Assembly: GCA_905213725.1 (NCBI GenBank)
Contig: CAJMJM010000020.1
Coordinates: forward strand, 1-20,821
DNA: 20,821 nucleotides
Direction of reading: 5' to 3'
Source of the DNA: Collinsella aerofaciens
GTDB taxonomy: Bacteria > Actinomycetota > Coriobacteriia > Coriobacteriales > Coriobacteriaceae
Positions 1-7,137 of this stretch are shown piece by piece (position 1 is the stretch's first letter; each line of letters opens with the position of its first letter). The notes below the pieces were generated by a model, which saw nothing but the letters and a program-made list of their open reading frames with translations, searched no databases and was not told the DNA's origin. The position numbers and the translations under genes were made by a program.

Positions 1-161
1 CCCGCTGAGCTGGGCCTATGCCGGAATCTCTCCCACAGAAACCACCGAAGAGCCCATTATTCCCGTATGAAATCGGCACCCCTGAAGCCCCGTTCGAGGA
101 ATAATTGCGCGCTAAAATACAGCAAGATACACGGCGTTATTCGGCGGCATTCGGGGTTGTC

Positions 162-190
162 GAAACTGCGGAAACCGATTTCCGCGTTTC
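162..190 (+). terminator. Terminator-like hairpin
   Basis: The stem is GAAAC-t-GCGGAAA, loop ccga, then TTTCCGC-GTTTC: 12 pairs with one bulged T. It is followed by TTTATT on the + strand. It could end a transcript entering from left of the window. The T-run is short, so the call is tentative. Confidence 0.3.
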
Positions 191-323
191 TTTATTCCCG
201 TTTGTTGACCTGGGCAAATACAATTGAAAAGGGTTTGAATCCGCCTCGCAGTTTCAACTCAGTTTCGACCGTTCGAAACCGGCCTTCGGGGGACCCGAAT
301 TGTGAATTATTCCCGCAGGGCCT

Positions 324-385
324 AATTATTCCCGTACCGCCGAGTACTCCGCTGTACCGCCCAGTAGGGATAGACGGGAATAATT
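324..385. repeat. 12-bp inverted repeat with internal direct repeat
   Basis: AATTATTCCCGT at 324-335 is matched perfectly by its reverse complement ACGGGAATAATT at 374-385. Between the arms are two near-identical copies of GTACCGCC(G/C)AGTA, starting near 334 and 354. The nested layout could be a small mobile remnant or a paired protein-binding site; the sequence does not decide. Confidence 0.45.
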
Positions 386-410
386 GGGTCGTTTTCCCAG
401 GTAGAGATAC

Positions 411-446
411 AAAAAGAAAGCCCTCGAACCAGAGGGTTCGAGGGCT
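411..446 (-). terminator. Rho-independent terminator of guaA
   Basis: A perfect 12-bp stem, AGCCCTCGAACC (419-430) with GGTTCGAGGGCT (435-446), has a 4-nt loop. Read on the minus strand it is followed by TTCTTTTTG. It lies about 105 nt past the guaA stop. Confidence 0.85.
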
Positions 447-550
447 GTTATTCCCACTATTTCGCTGGTGGCTTCGTCCTGCGGCGATGCCGAAACAGTA
501 TCAGGCGGTACTCGGCAGCACCAAAACGCGAGTTCAGAAGCCAGTTCCCG

Positions 551-2149
551 TTATTCCCACTCGATGGTCGCGGGCGGCTTGGACGTGATGTCGTAGCACA
601 CGCGGTTGGCGCCAGGAACCTCGGCAACGATGCGGCCAGAGATGCGGGCCAGTACGTCATAGGGCAGCTTGGCCCAGTCGGCGGTCATGGCATCGCTGGA
701 CTCGACGGCACGCAAGATGATCGGGCGCTGGTAGGTGCGCTCGTCGCCCATAACGCCGACGGACTTAATGTCGGGCAGGACCGCGAAATACTGCCAGCAG
801 CTGTGCTCGGAGTTGCGCTCGCCGGTCTGCTCAAACAGACGCTGGTTGTAGGCGTCGAGCTCCTCGCGCACGATGGCATCGGCGTTCTTGAGGATCTCGA
901 GCTTCTCCTTGTCGACCGCGCCGATGATGCGGATGGCCAGGCCCGGGCCCGGGAAGGGCTGACGGAACACGATGTGACCCGGCAGGCCCAGCGCCAGACC
1001 AAGCGCGCGGACCTCGTCCTTAAAGAAGTGGTCGAGCGGCTCAATGAGGTCGAAGTGCACACCATCGGGGAACGGGATCAGGTTGTGATGGCTCTTGATG
1101 GTGGCCGTCTTGCCGCCCGTCTTGCGAGCGCCGGACTCGATGATGTCGGGGTAGATAGTGCCCTGAGCCAGGTACTTGACCGGCTTGCCGTCGGTCTCGA
1201 GCTGCTGCGCCACGGCGAAGAACTCTTTCCAGAACTGCGTACCGATGATACGGCGCTTCTCCTCGGGCTCGGTCACGCCGGCCAGAAGCTCGGCGTAGCG
1301 GTCCTCGGCATGAACGTGGATAAAGTCGACGTCAAATTGCTTGGTGAAGACCTCCTCCACCTGCTCGGGCTCGCCCTTGCGCAGCAGGCCGTGGTTGATG
1401 AACACGCAGGTCATCTGCTTGCCCACGGCGCGGGCGCCCAGCGCAGCCACGACGGAGGAGTCGACGCCGCCGGACAGGGCCAGAATCACGCGGTCGTTGC
1501 CGACCTTCTCGCGGAACTCAGCCGTCATGGTCTCGACCAGGTTGTCCATGCTCCAGTTGGGCTCCAGGCCGCAGATCTCAAACAGGAAGTTGCTCAGCAG
1601 CTGCTGACCATACTCGGAGTGCTTGACCTCGGGATGGAACTGCGTGGTGAAGATCTTGCGCTCGACGCACTCCATGGCAGCAACCGGGCACACGTCGGTG
1701 CTGGCGGTAACGGTAAAGCCCTCGGGCACCTCGGACACGGCGTCGCGGTGGCTCATCCACACGGTCTGCTCCATGGGCGTGGAGTTAAAGAGCTTGGCAT
1801 CTGCCGTGCGCGTGATGGTGGCGCGGCCGTACTCGCCCACCTCGGAGTGGCCGACCTTGCCGCCGAGCGTCACGGCCGTGATCTGATGGCCGTAGCAGAA
1901 GCCCAGGACGGGAAGGCCCAGGTCAAAGATGGCGGGATCTATAGACGGAGCGTCCTCGGCATACACGGAAGCCGGACCGCCGGAAAGGATGAGCGCAGAG
2001 GCGTTCATCTCGCGAATCTCGTCGGCCGAGATGTCGCAGGGGACAATCTCGGAATACACGTTGAGGTCGCGGACGCGACGGGCAATGAGCTGACCGTACT
2101 GCGCACCAAAGTCGAGTACGAGGACCTTTGCGGAAGCCTTTTGATCCAT
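551..2149 (-). CDS. guaA: GMP synthase (glutamine-hydrolysing)
   Basis: Converts XMP to GMP using ATP and glutamine, the last step of guanine nucleotide synthesis, in the cytoplasm. The protein is 532 residues, normal for the two-domain enzyme. The N-terminal class I amidotransferase has GFCYGHQ with nucleophile Cys85, and His172 and Glu174 in FHPEV. The ATP-pyrophosphatase domain has the PP-loop LSGGVDSS (about 225-232). The dimerisation domain ends in the typical IEWE. An ATG 12 codons further upstream is also open, but the chosen ATG is preceded by AGAGGGGG and starts at the conserved VLVLDFGAQY region. It is transcribed alone, with a strong terminator downstream. I saw no clear promoter or purine riboswitch in 2150-2309. 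Confidence 0.97.
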   Translation of the reverse strand: MDQKASAKVLVLDFGAQYGQLIARRVRDLNVYSEIVPCDISADEIREMNASALILSGGPASVYAEDAPSIDPAIFDLGLPVLGFCYGHQITAVTLGGKVGHSEVGEYGRATITRTADAKLFNSTPMEQTVWMSHRDAVSEVPEGFTVTASTDVCPVAAMECVERKIFTTQFHPEVKHSEYGQQLLSNFLFEICGLEPNWSMDNLVETMTAEFREKVGNDRVILALSGGVDSSVVAALGARAVGKQMTCVFINHGLLRKGEPEQVEEVFTKQFDVDFIHVHAEDRYAELLAGVTEPEEKRRIIGTQFWKEFFAVAQQLETDGKPVKYLAQGTIYPDIIESGARKTGGKTATIKSHHNLIPFPDGVHFDLIEPLDHFFKDEVRALGLALGLPGHIVFRQPFPGPGLAIRIIGAVDKEKLEILKNADAIVREELDAYNQRLFEQTGERNSEHSCWQYFAVLPDIKSVGVMGDERTYQRPIILRAVESSDAMTADWAKLPYDVLARISGRIVAEVPGANRVCYDITSKPPATIEWE

Positions 2150-2309
2150 GGTTCCCCCTCTTGTTGGCGGGGAGCCGGTGCCCACCCGCGTGAATGAACG
2201 AAAATAGCCTTCATAGTGTACACGTTATATGGGGTTTCTCGCCCCTCGCAGCCATCAGCGCACGGCAAACGCACGACCTGGGCCCCTGTTTGACGGCAAT
2301 TGAAGTGTT

Positions 2310-2342
2310 TTCAAACGTTACAGATGATGTAATACGTTTGAA
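2310..2342. promoter_or_regulatory. Inverted repeat, candidate operator of asparaginase
   Basis: The arms are TTCAAACG...TTACA and TGTAA...CGTTTGAA, differing only by a 2-nt insertion, around a GATGA centre. The right arm ends in TTGAAC (2338-2343), which could be a -35 hexamer, with a weak CAATAC (2362-2367) 18 nt on. A repressor bound here would block that promoter. This is inference. Confidence 0.4.
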
Positions 2343-2416
2343 CATTGGACGCCCTGTGCCACAATACTGCCGAACGACTCCGCCTCTGCGGCGGCAAATA
2401 CGATAGGAATACCAGC

Positions 2417-3430
2417 ATGAAGCGCATCCTTCTCATCGCCACGGGCGGCACCATCGCATCGACCGAGGACGGCAACGGCCTCTCCCCCGCCCTGACCGGT
2501 GAGGAGCTCGCCCAGAGCGTCCCCGAGATCTCGGGCCTCTGCGAGCTCGACGTCGTGCAGCCCATGAACATCGACAGCACCAATATGCGCCCGAGCGACT
2601 GGATGCGCATCCGCGATGTCATCGTCAAGGGCTATGCCGACCACGACGGATTCGTGATTCTACACGGCACCGACACCATGAGCTACACCGCGGCGGCGCT
2701 TTCCTATCTGATTCAGGACAGCCCTAAGCCTATCGTGCTCACCGGCTCGCAAAAGCCCATGGGCAATCCCTTTACCGACGCCAAGCTCAACCTGTACCAG
2801 AGCCTGCTCTATGCGCTCGACGAGCATTCGCACGACGTTTCGATCGTGTTTGGCGGCGTCGCCAATGCTGGCACGCGCGCCCGCAAGCAGCGCACCATGA
2901 GCTTTAACGCGTTCATTAGCGTCAACTATCCGCCCATTGCCTACATCCGCAACGACCGCATTGTGCGCAACGGGCTTCACGGCACTCATCAGAATGAGAG
3001 CCCGGTGCGTTTCTACGACAGTATCAATCCGCGCGTATTTGTCCTTAAGCTGACGCCCGGCGTGAACCCGGGTATCCTGGACGCCCTAGCCGATAGCTAC
3101 GATGCTGTAATTCTTGAGACCTTTGGCATTGGCGGTATTCCCGAGTTTGGCGAGTCCGGCGATTCGTTCCAAGAGGCAATTTTCCGCTGGGTCGATTCGG
3201 GTCGCACCGTCGTTATGACCACGCAGGTCCCCGAGGAGGGCCTTGACCTGGGTGTTTATGAGGTCGGCCGAGCTTACGCCGATCATCCGGGTATTTTGCG
3301 CGGCGACGATATGACCACCGAGACGCTCGTGGCCAAAACCATGTGGGCGCTCGGCCAGTCACGCGATGCCGCCGAGATCCAGCGCCTGTTCTACAGCCAA
3401 GTCAACCACGACCGTATCCCGATGGCGTAA
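2417..3430 (+). CDS. ansA: L-asparaginase, type I-like (cytoplasmic)
   Basis: Hydrolyses asparagine to aspartate and ammonia. The 337-residue protein has the family's two catalytic threonine motifs: ATGGTIAS with Thr12 near the N-terminus, and HGTDTM with Thr85-Asp86. It also has VLTGSQKP with Lys113 and STNMRPSDW near residue 54 for substrate binding. There is no signal peptide before the first strand, so it should be cytoplasmic. The start chosen is ATG 2417, directly before the conserved first strand and preceded by AGGA; an upstream in-frame start would add 24 unrelated residues. It is a single-gene unit, converging on the XRE gene with only 22 nt between them and no visible terminator. 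Glutaminase side activity is possible. Confidence 0.92.
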   Translation: MKRILLIATGGTIASTEDGNGLSPALTGEELAQSVPEISGLCELDVVQPMNIDSTNMRPSDWMRIRDVIVKGYADHDGFVILHGTDTMSYTAAALSYLIQDSPKPIVLTGSQKPMGNPFTDAKLNLYQSLLYALDEHSHDVSIVFGGVANAGTRARKQRTMSFNAFISVNYPPIAYIRNDRIVRNGLHGTHQNESPVRFYDSINPRVFVLKLTPGVNPGILDALADSYDAVILETFGIGGIPEFGESGDSFQEAIFRWVDSGRTVVMTTQVPEEGLDLGVYEVGRAYADHPGILRGDDMTTETLVAKTMWALGQSRDAAEIQRLFYSQVNHDRIPMA

Positions 3431-3452
3431 TTCAGTTGTCGACGGGTATCCC

Positions 3453-3671
3453 CTATTCGATGCCCTCGAGAAGCTCTGACACCGTCATGCCGAGTGCGGG
3501 CGCGATCTTAAATAGAACCTTGAGCGTGAAATTTGCCGTCCCATCTTCGATTCGGTCGAGGTAGGGTCGGCTGATTCCTGTCGCCACACAAAAATCAACC
3601 TTGGAGATACCAAGGTCCCTGCGTGTCTCTTCGACCCGCCTGCCAAGAATCTGTTTCGCACGTTCGTCCAT
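3453..3671 (-). CDS. Small XRE-family HTH regulator
   Basis: A 72-residue protein that is almost all Cro/C1-type helix-turn-helix (about residues 8-68). ISKVDFCVATGISRPYL is the helix-turn-helix core, and the tail is GMTVSELLEGIE. It has no sensor or dimerisation domain, so it resembles compact autoregulators. The start ATG lies 29 nt from a perfect 24-bp palindrome whose TATAGT could serve as its -10, giving a leader of roughly 30 nt. No good ribosome site is visible before the ATG. It diverges from the unknown 129-residue gene and probably controls both. The family call is firm; the target is inferred from position. Confidence 0.88.
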   Translation of the reverse strand: MDERAKQILGRRVEETRRDLGISKVDFCVATGISRPYLDRIEDGTANFTLKVLFKIAPALGMTVSELLEGIE

Positions 3672-3700
3672 GCAGCCGAGTTTGAAATGGAGCCGAACAT

Positions 3701-3724
3701 AAACGTAAACTATAGTTTACGTTT
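3701..3724. promoter_or_regulatory. Perfect 24-bp palindrome, divergent operator/promoter
   Basis: The half-site AAACGTAAACTA is followed by its exact reverse complement. TATAGT sits at 3711-3716 on + and at 3709-3714 on -, so both divergent promoters could use the same central AT-rich bases as their -10 element. This suits a dimeric HTH repressor shutting both genes off at once. No strong -35 is seen on either side. Confidence 0.7.
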
Positions 3725-3747
3725 TGCCGAATACACAGGAGTTTTCT

Positions 3748-4137
3748 ATGTCGGGTTCTTCGGTCAGCATGCACCGAGCCACGCTTCGCACAAACAGCGC
3801 ACCGCCCAAGCTCGTCGTCGTTGAAGCAGCAGCCCTTTCGCCCGATGAGCGCACGGCATTTGCATTGCTATCAAGTCGCGTCGCCGCCATTCTGGTCCCT
3901 TGCCCGGCGCAAGGTGAACTTGCCATCCAATGCCAAGCGCACAGCTGCTCGCTCAATCAGGCTGCCGTGATCGCAACCAGCCAACGCGGTCTGCCCCTTC
4001 TCCTGGAAGCCGGTATCGCACTCGCCCTTCGCGGCGCCGGATACGAAAACGAGGCCGCCGCCGACATGGTCTTTAAACCACGATCGAGCGGCGGCCTCGC
4101 AGCAGCCATTGAATATGCGTGCAGGCTCGTTGCCTAA
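3748..4137 (+). CDS. Hypothetical protein, divergent from XRE regulator
   Basis: A 129-residue protein I do not recognise. The start is ATG 3748 with AGGAG six bases upstream; a TTG at 3724 inside the palindrome would add eight residues and is less likely. The sequence looks alpha/beta: a hydrophobic strand (KLVVVEAAAL), an Ala-rich helix, a second strand (AAILVPCPA), a Cys-containing middle (IQCQAHSCS) and a C-terminal helix (LAAAIEYACRLVA). There is no signal peptide or clear membrane segment. Codon use looks native. Its promoter shares the palindrome with the XRE gene, so it is probably a target of that regulator. A nucleotide- or ligand-binding role is only a guess. Confidence 0.7.
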   Translation: MSGSSVSMHRATLRTNSAPPKLVVVEAAALSPDERTAFALLSSRVAAILVPCPAQGELAIQCQAHSCSLNQAAVIATSQRGLPLLLEAGIALALRGAGYENEAAADMVFKPRSSGGLAAAIEYACRLVA

Positions 4138-4146
4138 AAGGACAAG

Positions 4147-4530
4147 CTAGAAACCAAAGCCAAAGCCCGTTCCAGTAATCGCCGAGTACATAAAGTAAAC
4201 GTTGATCACGTTGAGGAACACACCCGTGATGCAACCGTTGCGCAGGTAGCGCTCGCACACGATGCGCGCCATGGCGGCGGAGTCATCATTATTTTTTGCC
4301 TGGCGTCCCGCCGTAAAGTACGTCGCCACGCTCAGCAGCAGATTGAGTACCGGCAGCGCCAACAGCTCGTAGCTCTTGCCCCAGCGCGTCACCTCGCCGG
4401 CGGCGTTAAACTTCGTTGCCACCTCGGGGCCAATGTTGGGGATAACACACGCTGCAACCACCAGCGGGATCACCGCAAGTACGAGCAGCGCAATACCCAT
4501 GTACCCAGCTTTTTTGCCGTATTTAAACAT
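4147..4530 (-). CDS. DUF1648-domain membrane protein
   Basis: A 127-residue integral membrane protein. Predicted helices lie near residues 9-31, 56-75 and 98-118. The loop after helix 1 (ATKFNAAGEVTRWG, followed by LALPVLNLLL) matches the DUF1648 pattern found in SdpI-like immunity/sensor proteins and many uncharacterised membrane proteins. The C-terminus is an odd GFGFGF run. The start ATG follows the ychF stop by only 11 nt, with a weak AAGG ribosome site, so it is probably translated from the ychF transcript. Immunity to a peptide toxin is known only for SdpI and should not be assumed here. Confidence 0.72.
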   Translation of the reverse strand: MFKYGKKAGYMGIALLVLAVIPLVVAACVIPNIGPEVATKFNAAGEVTRWGKSYELLALPVLNLLLSVATYFTAGRQAKNNDDSAAMARIVCERYLRNGCITGVFLNVINVYFMYSAITGTGFGFGF

Positions 4531-4541
4531 ATGCGTCGCCC

Positions 4542-5618
4542 TTACACGTTAAAGCGGAAGTGCACGACGTCGCCATCGGCCATGACATAGTCCTTGCCCT
4601 CAATACGCAGCTTGCCGGCGGCCTTGGCGCCCTGCTCGCCGCCGAGCTCGATGTAGTCGTCGTAGCCAATGACCTCGGCCTTAATAAAGCCGCGCTCAAA
4701 GTCGGTATGGATAACACCGGCGGCCTGCGGAGCGGTCGCGCCCTGACGAACCGTCCAGGCCTTGACCTCCATCTCGCCGGCCGTAAAGAACGACTGCAGA
4801 CCGAGCAGCTTATAGGCCGCCTGCGCGAGCACGTCCAGACCGGGCTGTTCCAGGCCCAGGCTTTCCAGGTAGTCGGCGGCGTCCTCGGGATCGAGCTCGG
4901 AAAGCTCGGCCTCGATCTTGGCGCAGATCGGCAGCGGCTTGACGCCGTCGATGGGCGCCAGATCGTCGTTGAGCATATCCTCGTCCACGTTGGCCACATA
5001 CAGGATGGGCTTCATGGTGAGCAGGAACAGCCCCTTGGCGGCGGCACGCTCCTCGTCGGTCATCTCCATGGATGCGGCGCGCTTGCCCTCGTTGAGCCAG
5101 GCAAGCAGGCGCTTGGCAACCTCGAACTTGGGCATGAGCTCCTTGTCGCGCTTGGCCTCCTTCTCGAGCTTAGGCAGCTGCTTCTCGAGCGTGCCCATGT
5201 CGGCCAGGATGAGCTCGGTCATGATGGTGTCGGCATCGCCGGCGGGATCGACGAACTCGCCCGTGCGGCCCACCTCACGCATGACGTTGGGGTCCTTAAA
5301 GTAGCGCACGACCTCGCAGATGGCGTCGGTCTCGCGAATGTTGGCCAGGAACTGGTTGCCCAGGCCCTCGCCCTCGTTAGCGCCCTTCACCAGACCTGCG
5401 ATGTCGACGAACTCGACCGTCGCCGGCACAATGCGACCCGGGTTAACGATGTCGGCAAGCTTTTGCAAGCGGCTATCGGGCACGTCGACGATACCCACGT
5501 TGGGGTCGATCGTGGCAAACGGGTAGTTGGCGGCAAGGCCGGTCTTGTTGGTTAGCGCGGGTAACAGCGTCGACTTGCCCTCGTTGGGATGGCCCACGAT
5601 ACCGATGGAAAGGGACAC
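4542..5618 (-). CDS. ychF: Redox-/ribosome-associated ATPase YchF (Obg family)
   Basis: A conserved P-loop ATPase of the OBG/TRAFAC group that binds ribosomes and modulates translation and stress responses. It is 358 residues, the usual length. It shows switch II DIAGLVKGA (72-80), the NxxE motif NVDE (210-213) in place of NKxD, which gives ATP preference, a coiled-coil region (about 140-190) and a C-terminal TGS domain (about 275-358). The start is GTG with AAGGAG five bases upstream. The P-loop reads GHPNEGKS (9-16), then TLLPALT, instead of the usual GLPNVGKSTLFNALT. The invariant Gly, Lys and Ser remain, but several neighbours differ. It probably co-transcribes the DUF1648 gene. Confidence 0.95.
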   Translation of the reverse strand: MSLSIGIVGHPNEGKSTLLPALTNKTGLAANYPFATIDPNVGIVDVPDSRLQKLADIVNPGRIVPATVEFVDIAGLVKGANEGEGLGNQFLANIRETDAICEVVRYFKDPNVMREVGRTGEFVDPAGDADTIMTELILADMGTLEKQLPKLEKEAKRDKELMPKFEVAKRLLAWLNEGKRAASMEMTDEERAAAKGLFLLTMKPILYVANVDEDMLNDDLAPIDGVKPLPICAKIEAELSELDPEDAADYLESLGLEQPGLDVLAQAAYKLLGLQSFFTAGEMEVKAWTVRQGATAPQAAGVIHTDFERGFIKAEVIGYDDYIELGGEQGAKAAGKLRIEGKDYVMADGDVVHFRFNV

Positions 5619-5655
5619 GACAGCTCCTTTTGGTACAGGTACTTCAAACCGTATA

Positions 5656-5705
5656 AGTATAGCGCCGCCGCAGCATCCGGGCGAATCCGGACACCGCGGC
5701 GGCGC
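5656..5705 (-). promoter_or_regulatory. GC-rich hairpin abutting a TATACT -10 for ychF
   Basis: GCGCCGCCGC (5662-5671) pairs with GCGGCGGCGC (5696-5705), with an inner TCCGG/CCGGA stem. On the minus strand the hairpin lies 27 nt after the Fe-S gene stop and is followed at once by TATACT (5656-5661), about 38 nt before the ychF GTG. It has no proper T-run, so it may slow read-through while the -10 restarts transcription. Confidence 0.5.
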
Positions 5706-5732
5706 AAATGAAGCAGAGATAGAGCTCGCTGA

Positions 5733-6986
5733 CTAGTCCGCGAGCTTCTCCACCTGGTCGAGCATCTTGTCCAGCTTGGCCTTTGCCTCGGCCTTGACCT
5801 TCTGGGCCTCTTCGTGGGCCTTGGCCTTCTGAGCGGCCTTTTCCTCGGCCTCGGGGTCGACAACGACCAGATTGGACGCATCGTGCTCGACCAGCTTGAG
5901 CGCATGCTCGGGGCACACCTTGACGCAGGCTCCGCAACCTAGGCAATACGTGGACTCCAGTGCAAAGCGACCGCTTCCCACCAAATCGCAGGCAAACGTG
6001 GGGCACACGTTGACGCACTCGCCGCATGACGTGCACTTGTCAAAATCGCATTCCGGTGTGCTCACCTGCATATTCTGGGCAAGCTCGGGGTGGTTCTGCA
6101 GCGTCGAGAGCACCAGCTGCCGCCCGTGCGTGAGCGAACGGCGACGCTTGGTCGTCGTGGTGCCGCACATGGTGTTGAGCGTACGCTCGAGCTGGGTAAT
6201 CTGATGGCGATGAGCCTTGAGCTTTTGCGTCACCGAGGCCAGCGCCGCCGTCGCCGGATTGAGCTTGGTCACCGTTAGGCCCGTGGTGCGGGCAATCTTT
6301 TCCATGTACTCCTTGCGCTCGTACTCGCGGCGCTTATGGCACTTGAGGCTCTTGGGGTCGACCTCTAGGCCCATACCCGTGCCAGACCACTCTTCGGCCT
6401 TCGCAATCGCCTCGCCAAGAATGTCCTCACCGCCGGTGTTGCGGCATTTATCGCACACGCCCAACGGCAGGTACACACTCACGTTGGGATAGTCGGCCAG
6501 TACCGAGAACCAGGTCTCCGCCGTAATATCGCCCACGCAGGCAACGACGACTTCGTTTTCGCGCGGCATGCGCTTAAGGGCACGCGTGCAGGTAACGTAG
6601 GCGGTCTCGTGGCTCGTAGCCGCCGAGACAATGTCGTCGTAGACGTTTTTGGGTGCAAGGCGCGGAGAGATGATCGCCTCCGTCGGGCAAGTAGCGGCGC
6701 ACAGGCCGCACTTGCGACAGGAGTCGAGGATCTCGATGGAGTCTTCCTCGACCTCGATAGCGTTGACCGGGCACACGTCCATGCACGCGGTGCAGCCGCT
6801 CTTTTCGTTTTTGCAGGTCAAGCACGGAATGGTGTTGCCGCGCGGGCGCTCCTTGTAGTCGGCAGGATTCCACTGCGGCGCCGATGGATCGAGTGCATCG
6901 GTCACGCCGCCAAGCGGGTTTTTAAGAAAGTCGAAACCCTTGCTGATCTCGATAATGTCATCAAACAGATCGTGTTCCTGCGCCAT
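5733..6986 (-). CDS. Ferredoxin-type protein with four [4Fe-4S] motifs
   Basis: A 417-residue soluble electron-transfer protein. The N-terminal pair of Fe-S motifs uses Cys65/68/72 (with Cys55/58 nearby) and Cys90/93/96/100. The C-terminal pair uses Cys318/321/324/328 and Cys348/351/354/358, each ending CP. Between them is a domain of about 200 residues with further cysteines (133, 150, 178, 181, 216), including GVCDKC, which I do not recognise. The end (375-417) is a charged Ala/Lys/Glu helix, probably a coiled coil. The start is ATG 6986, six bases after GGGAGGGG; an ATG ten codons upstream lacks such a site. A weak promoter, TTGCCC-19-TATCAT, lies at 7027-7057. The partner and substrate are unknown. 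Confidence 0.85.
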   Translation of the reverse strand: MAQEHDLFDDIIEISKGFDFLKNPLGGVTDALDPSAPQWNPADYKERPRGNTIPCLTCKNEKSGCTACMDVCPVNAIEVEEDSIEILDSCRKCGLCAATCPTEAIISPRLAPKNVYDDIVSAATSHETAYVTCTRALKRMPRENEVVVACVGDITAETWFSVLADYPNVSVYLPLGVCDKCRNTGGEDILGEAIAKAEEWSGTGMGLEVDPKSLKCHKRREYERKEYMEKIARTTGLTVTKLNPATAALASVTQKLKAHRHQITQLERTLNTMCGTTTTKRRRSLTHGRQLVLSTLQNHPELAQNMQVSTPECDFDKCTSCGECVNVCPTFACDLVGSGRFALESTYCLGCGACVKVCPEHALKLVEHDASNLVVVDPEAEEKAAQKAKAHEEAQKVKAEAKAKLDKMLDQVEKLAD

Positions 6987-7137
6987 GCGCGGCCCCTCCC
7001 TGAGCAGTGCAAACAAGCAAGAGATAATGATACGCTATCGGCCCACGCCTCGGGCAAATTACACGCGGAGCATCTTTGCGGCAAATAGCCCATGGCCTAT
7101 CGCCGCCTCGATTGCACAAGGTCAATCAAGTGCCAAG

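Larger units (their letters stand above)
1..410. other. Non-coding region with recurring TTATTCCCG word
   Basis: I see no convincing gene here. One + frame is open across it, but its translation has no recognisable domain, no ribosome site, and runs antisense into the guaA end. The stretch holds five exact copies of the 9-mer TTATTCCCG: 57-65, 192-200, 307-315 and 326-334 on +, and 375-383 on -. A degenerate copy lies near 98-107. The related TTATTCCCA occurs at 448-456 and at 551-559, where the latter is the end of guaA. Short hairpins occur at 162-190 and 262-279 (GTTTCGA, loop ccgt, TCGAAAC). The function is unknown. Confidence 0.55.

Noticed and set aside
67..588. 173-codon open frame on + near the left edge
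   Set aside because: No ribosome site, no domain, low-quality composition rich in Arg/Pro/Ser, and it overlaps the guaA end in antisense. The repeated word in it falls in different frames.
803..2197. 464-codon open frame on + opposite guaA
   Set aside because: An antisense shadow of guaA with no motif or start signal.
2150..2309. Purine riboswitch before guaA
   Set aside because: I could not find the paired helices and loop motifs of that riboswitch; only a short GTGTACAC palindrome is seen.
3453..4137. Toxin-antitoxin pair
   Set aside because: The genes diverge instead of forming one operon, and the unknown protein has no toxin motif I can recognise.
4147..4530. SdpI-type bacteriocin immunity gene
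   Set aside because: Only the DUF1648 part is present and no toxin gene is near, so an immunity function is not supported.
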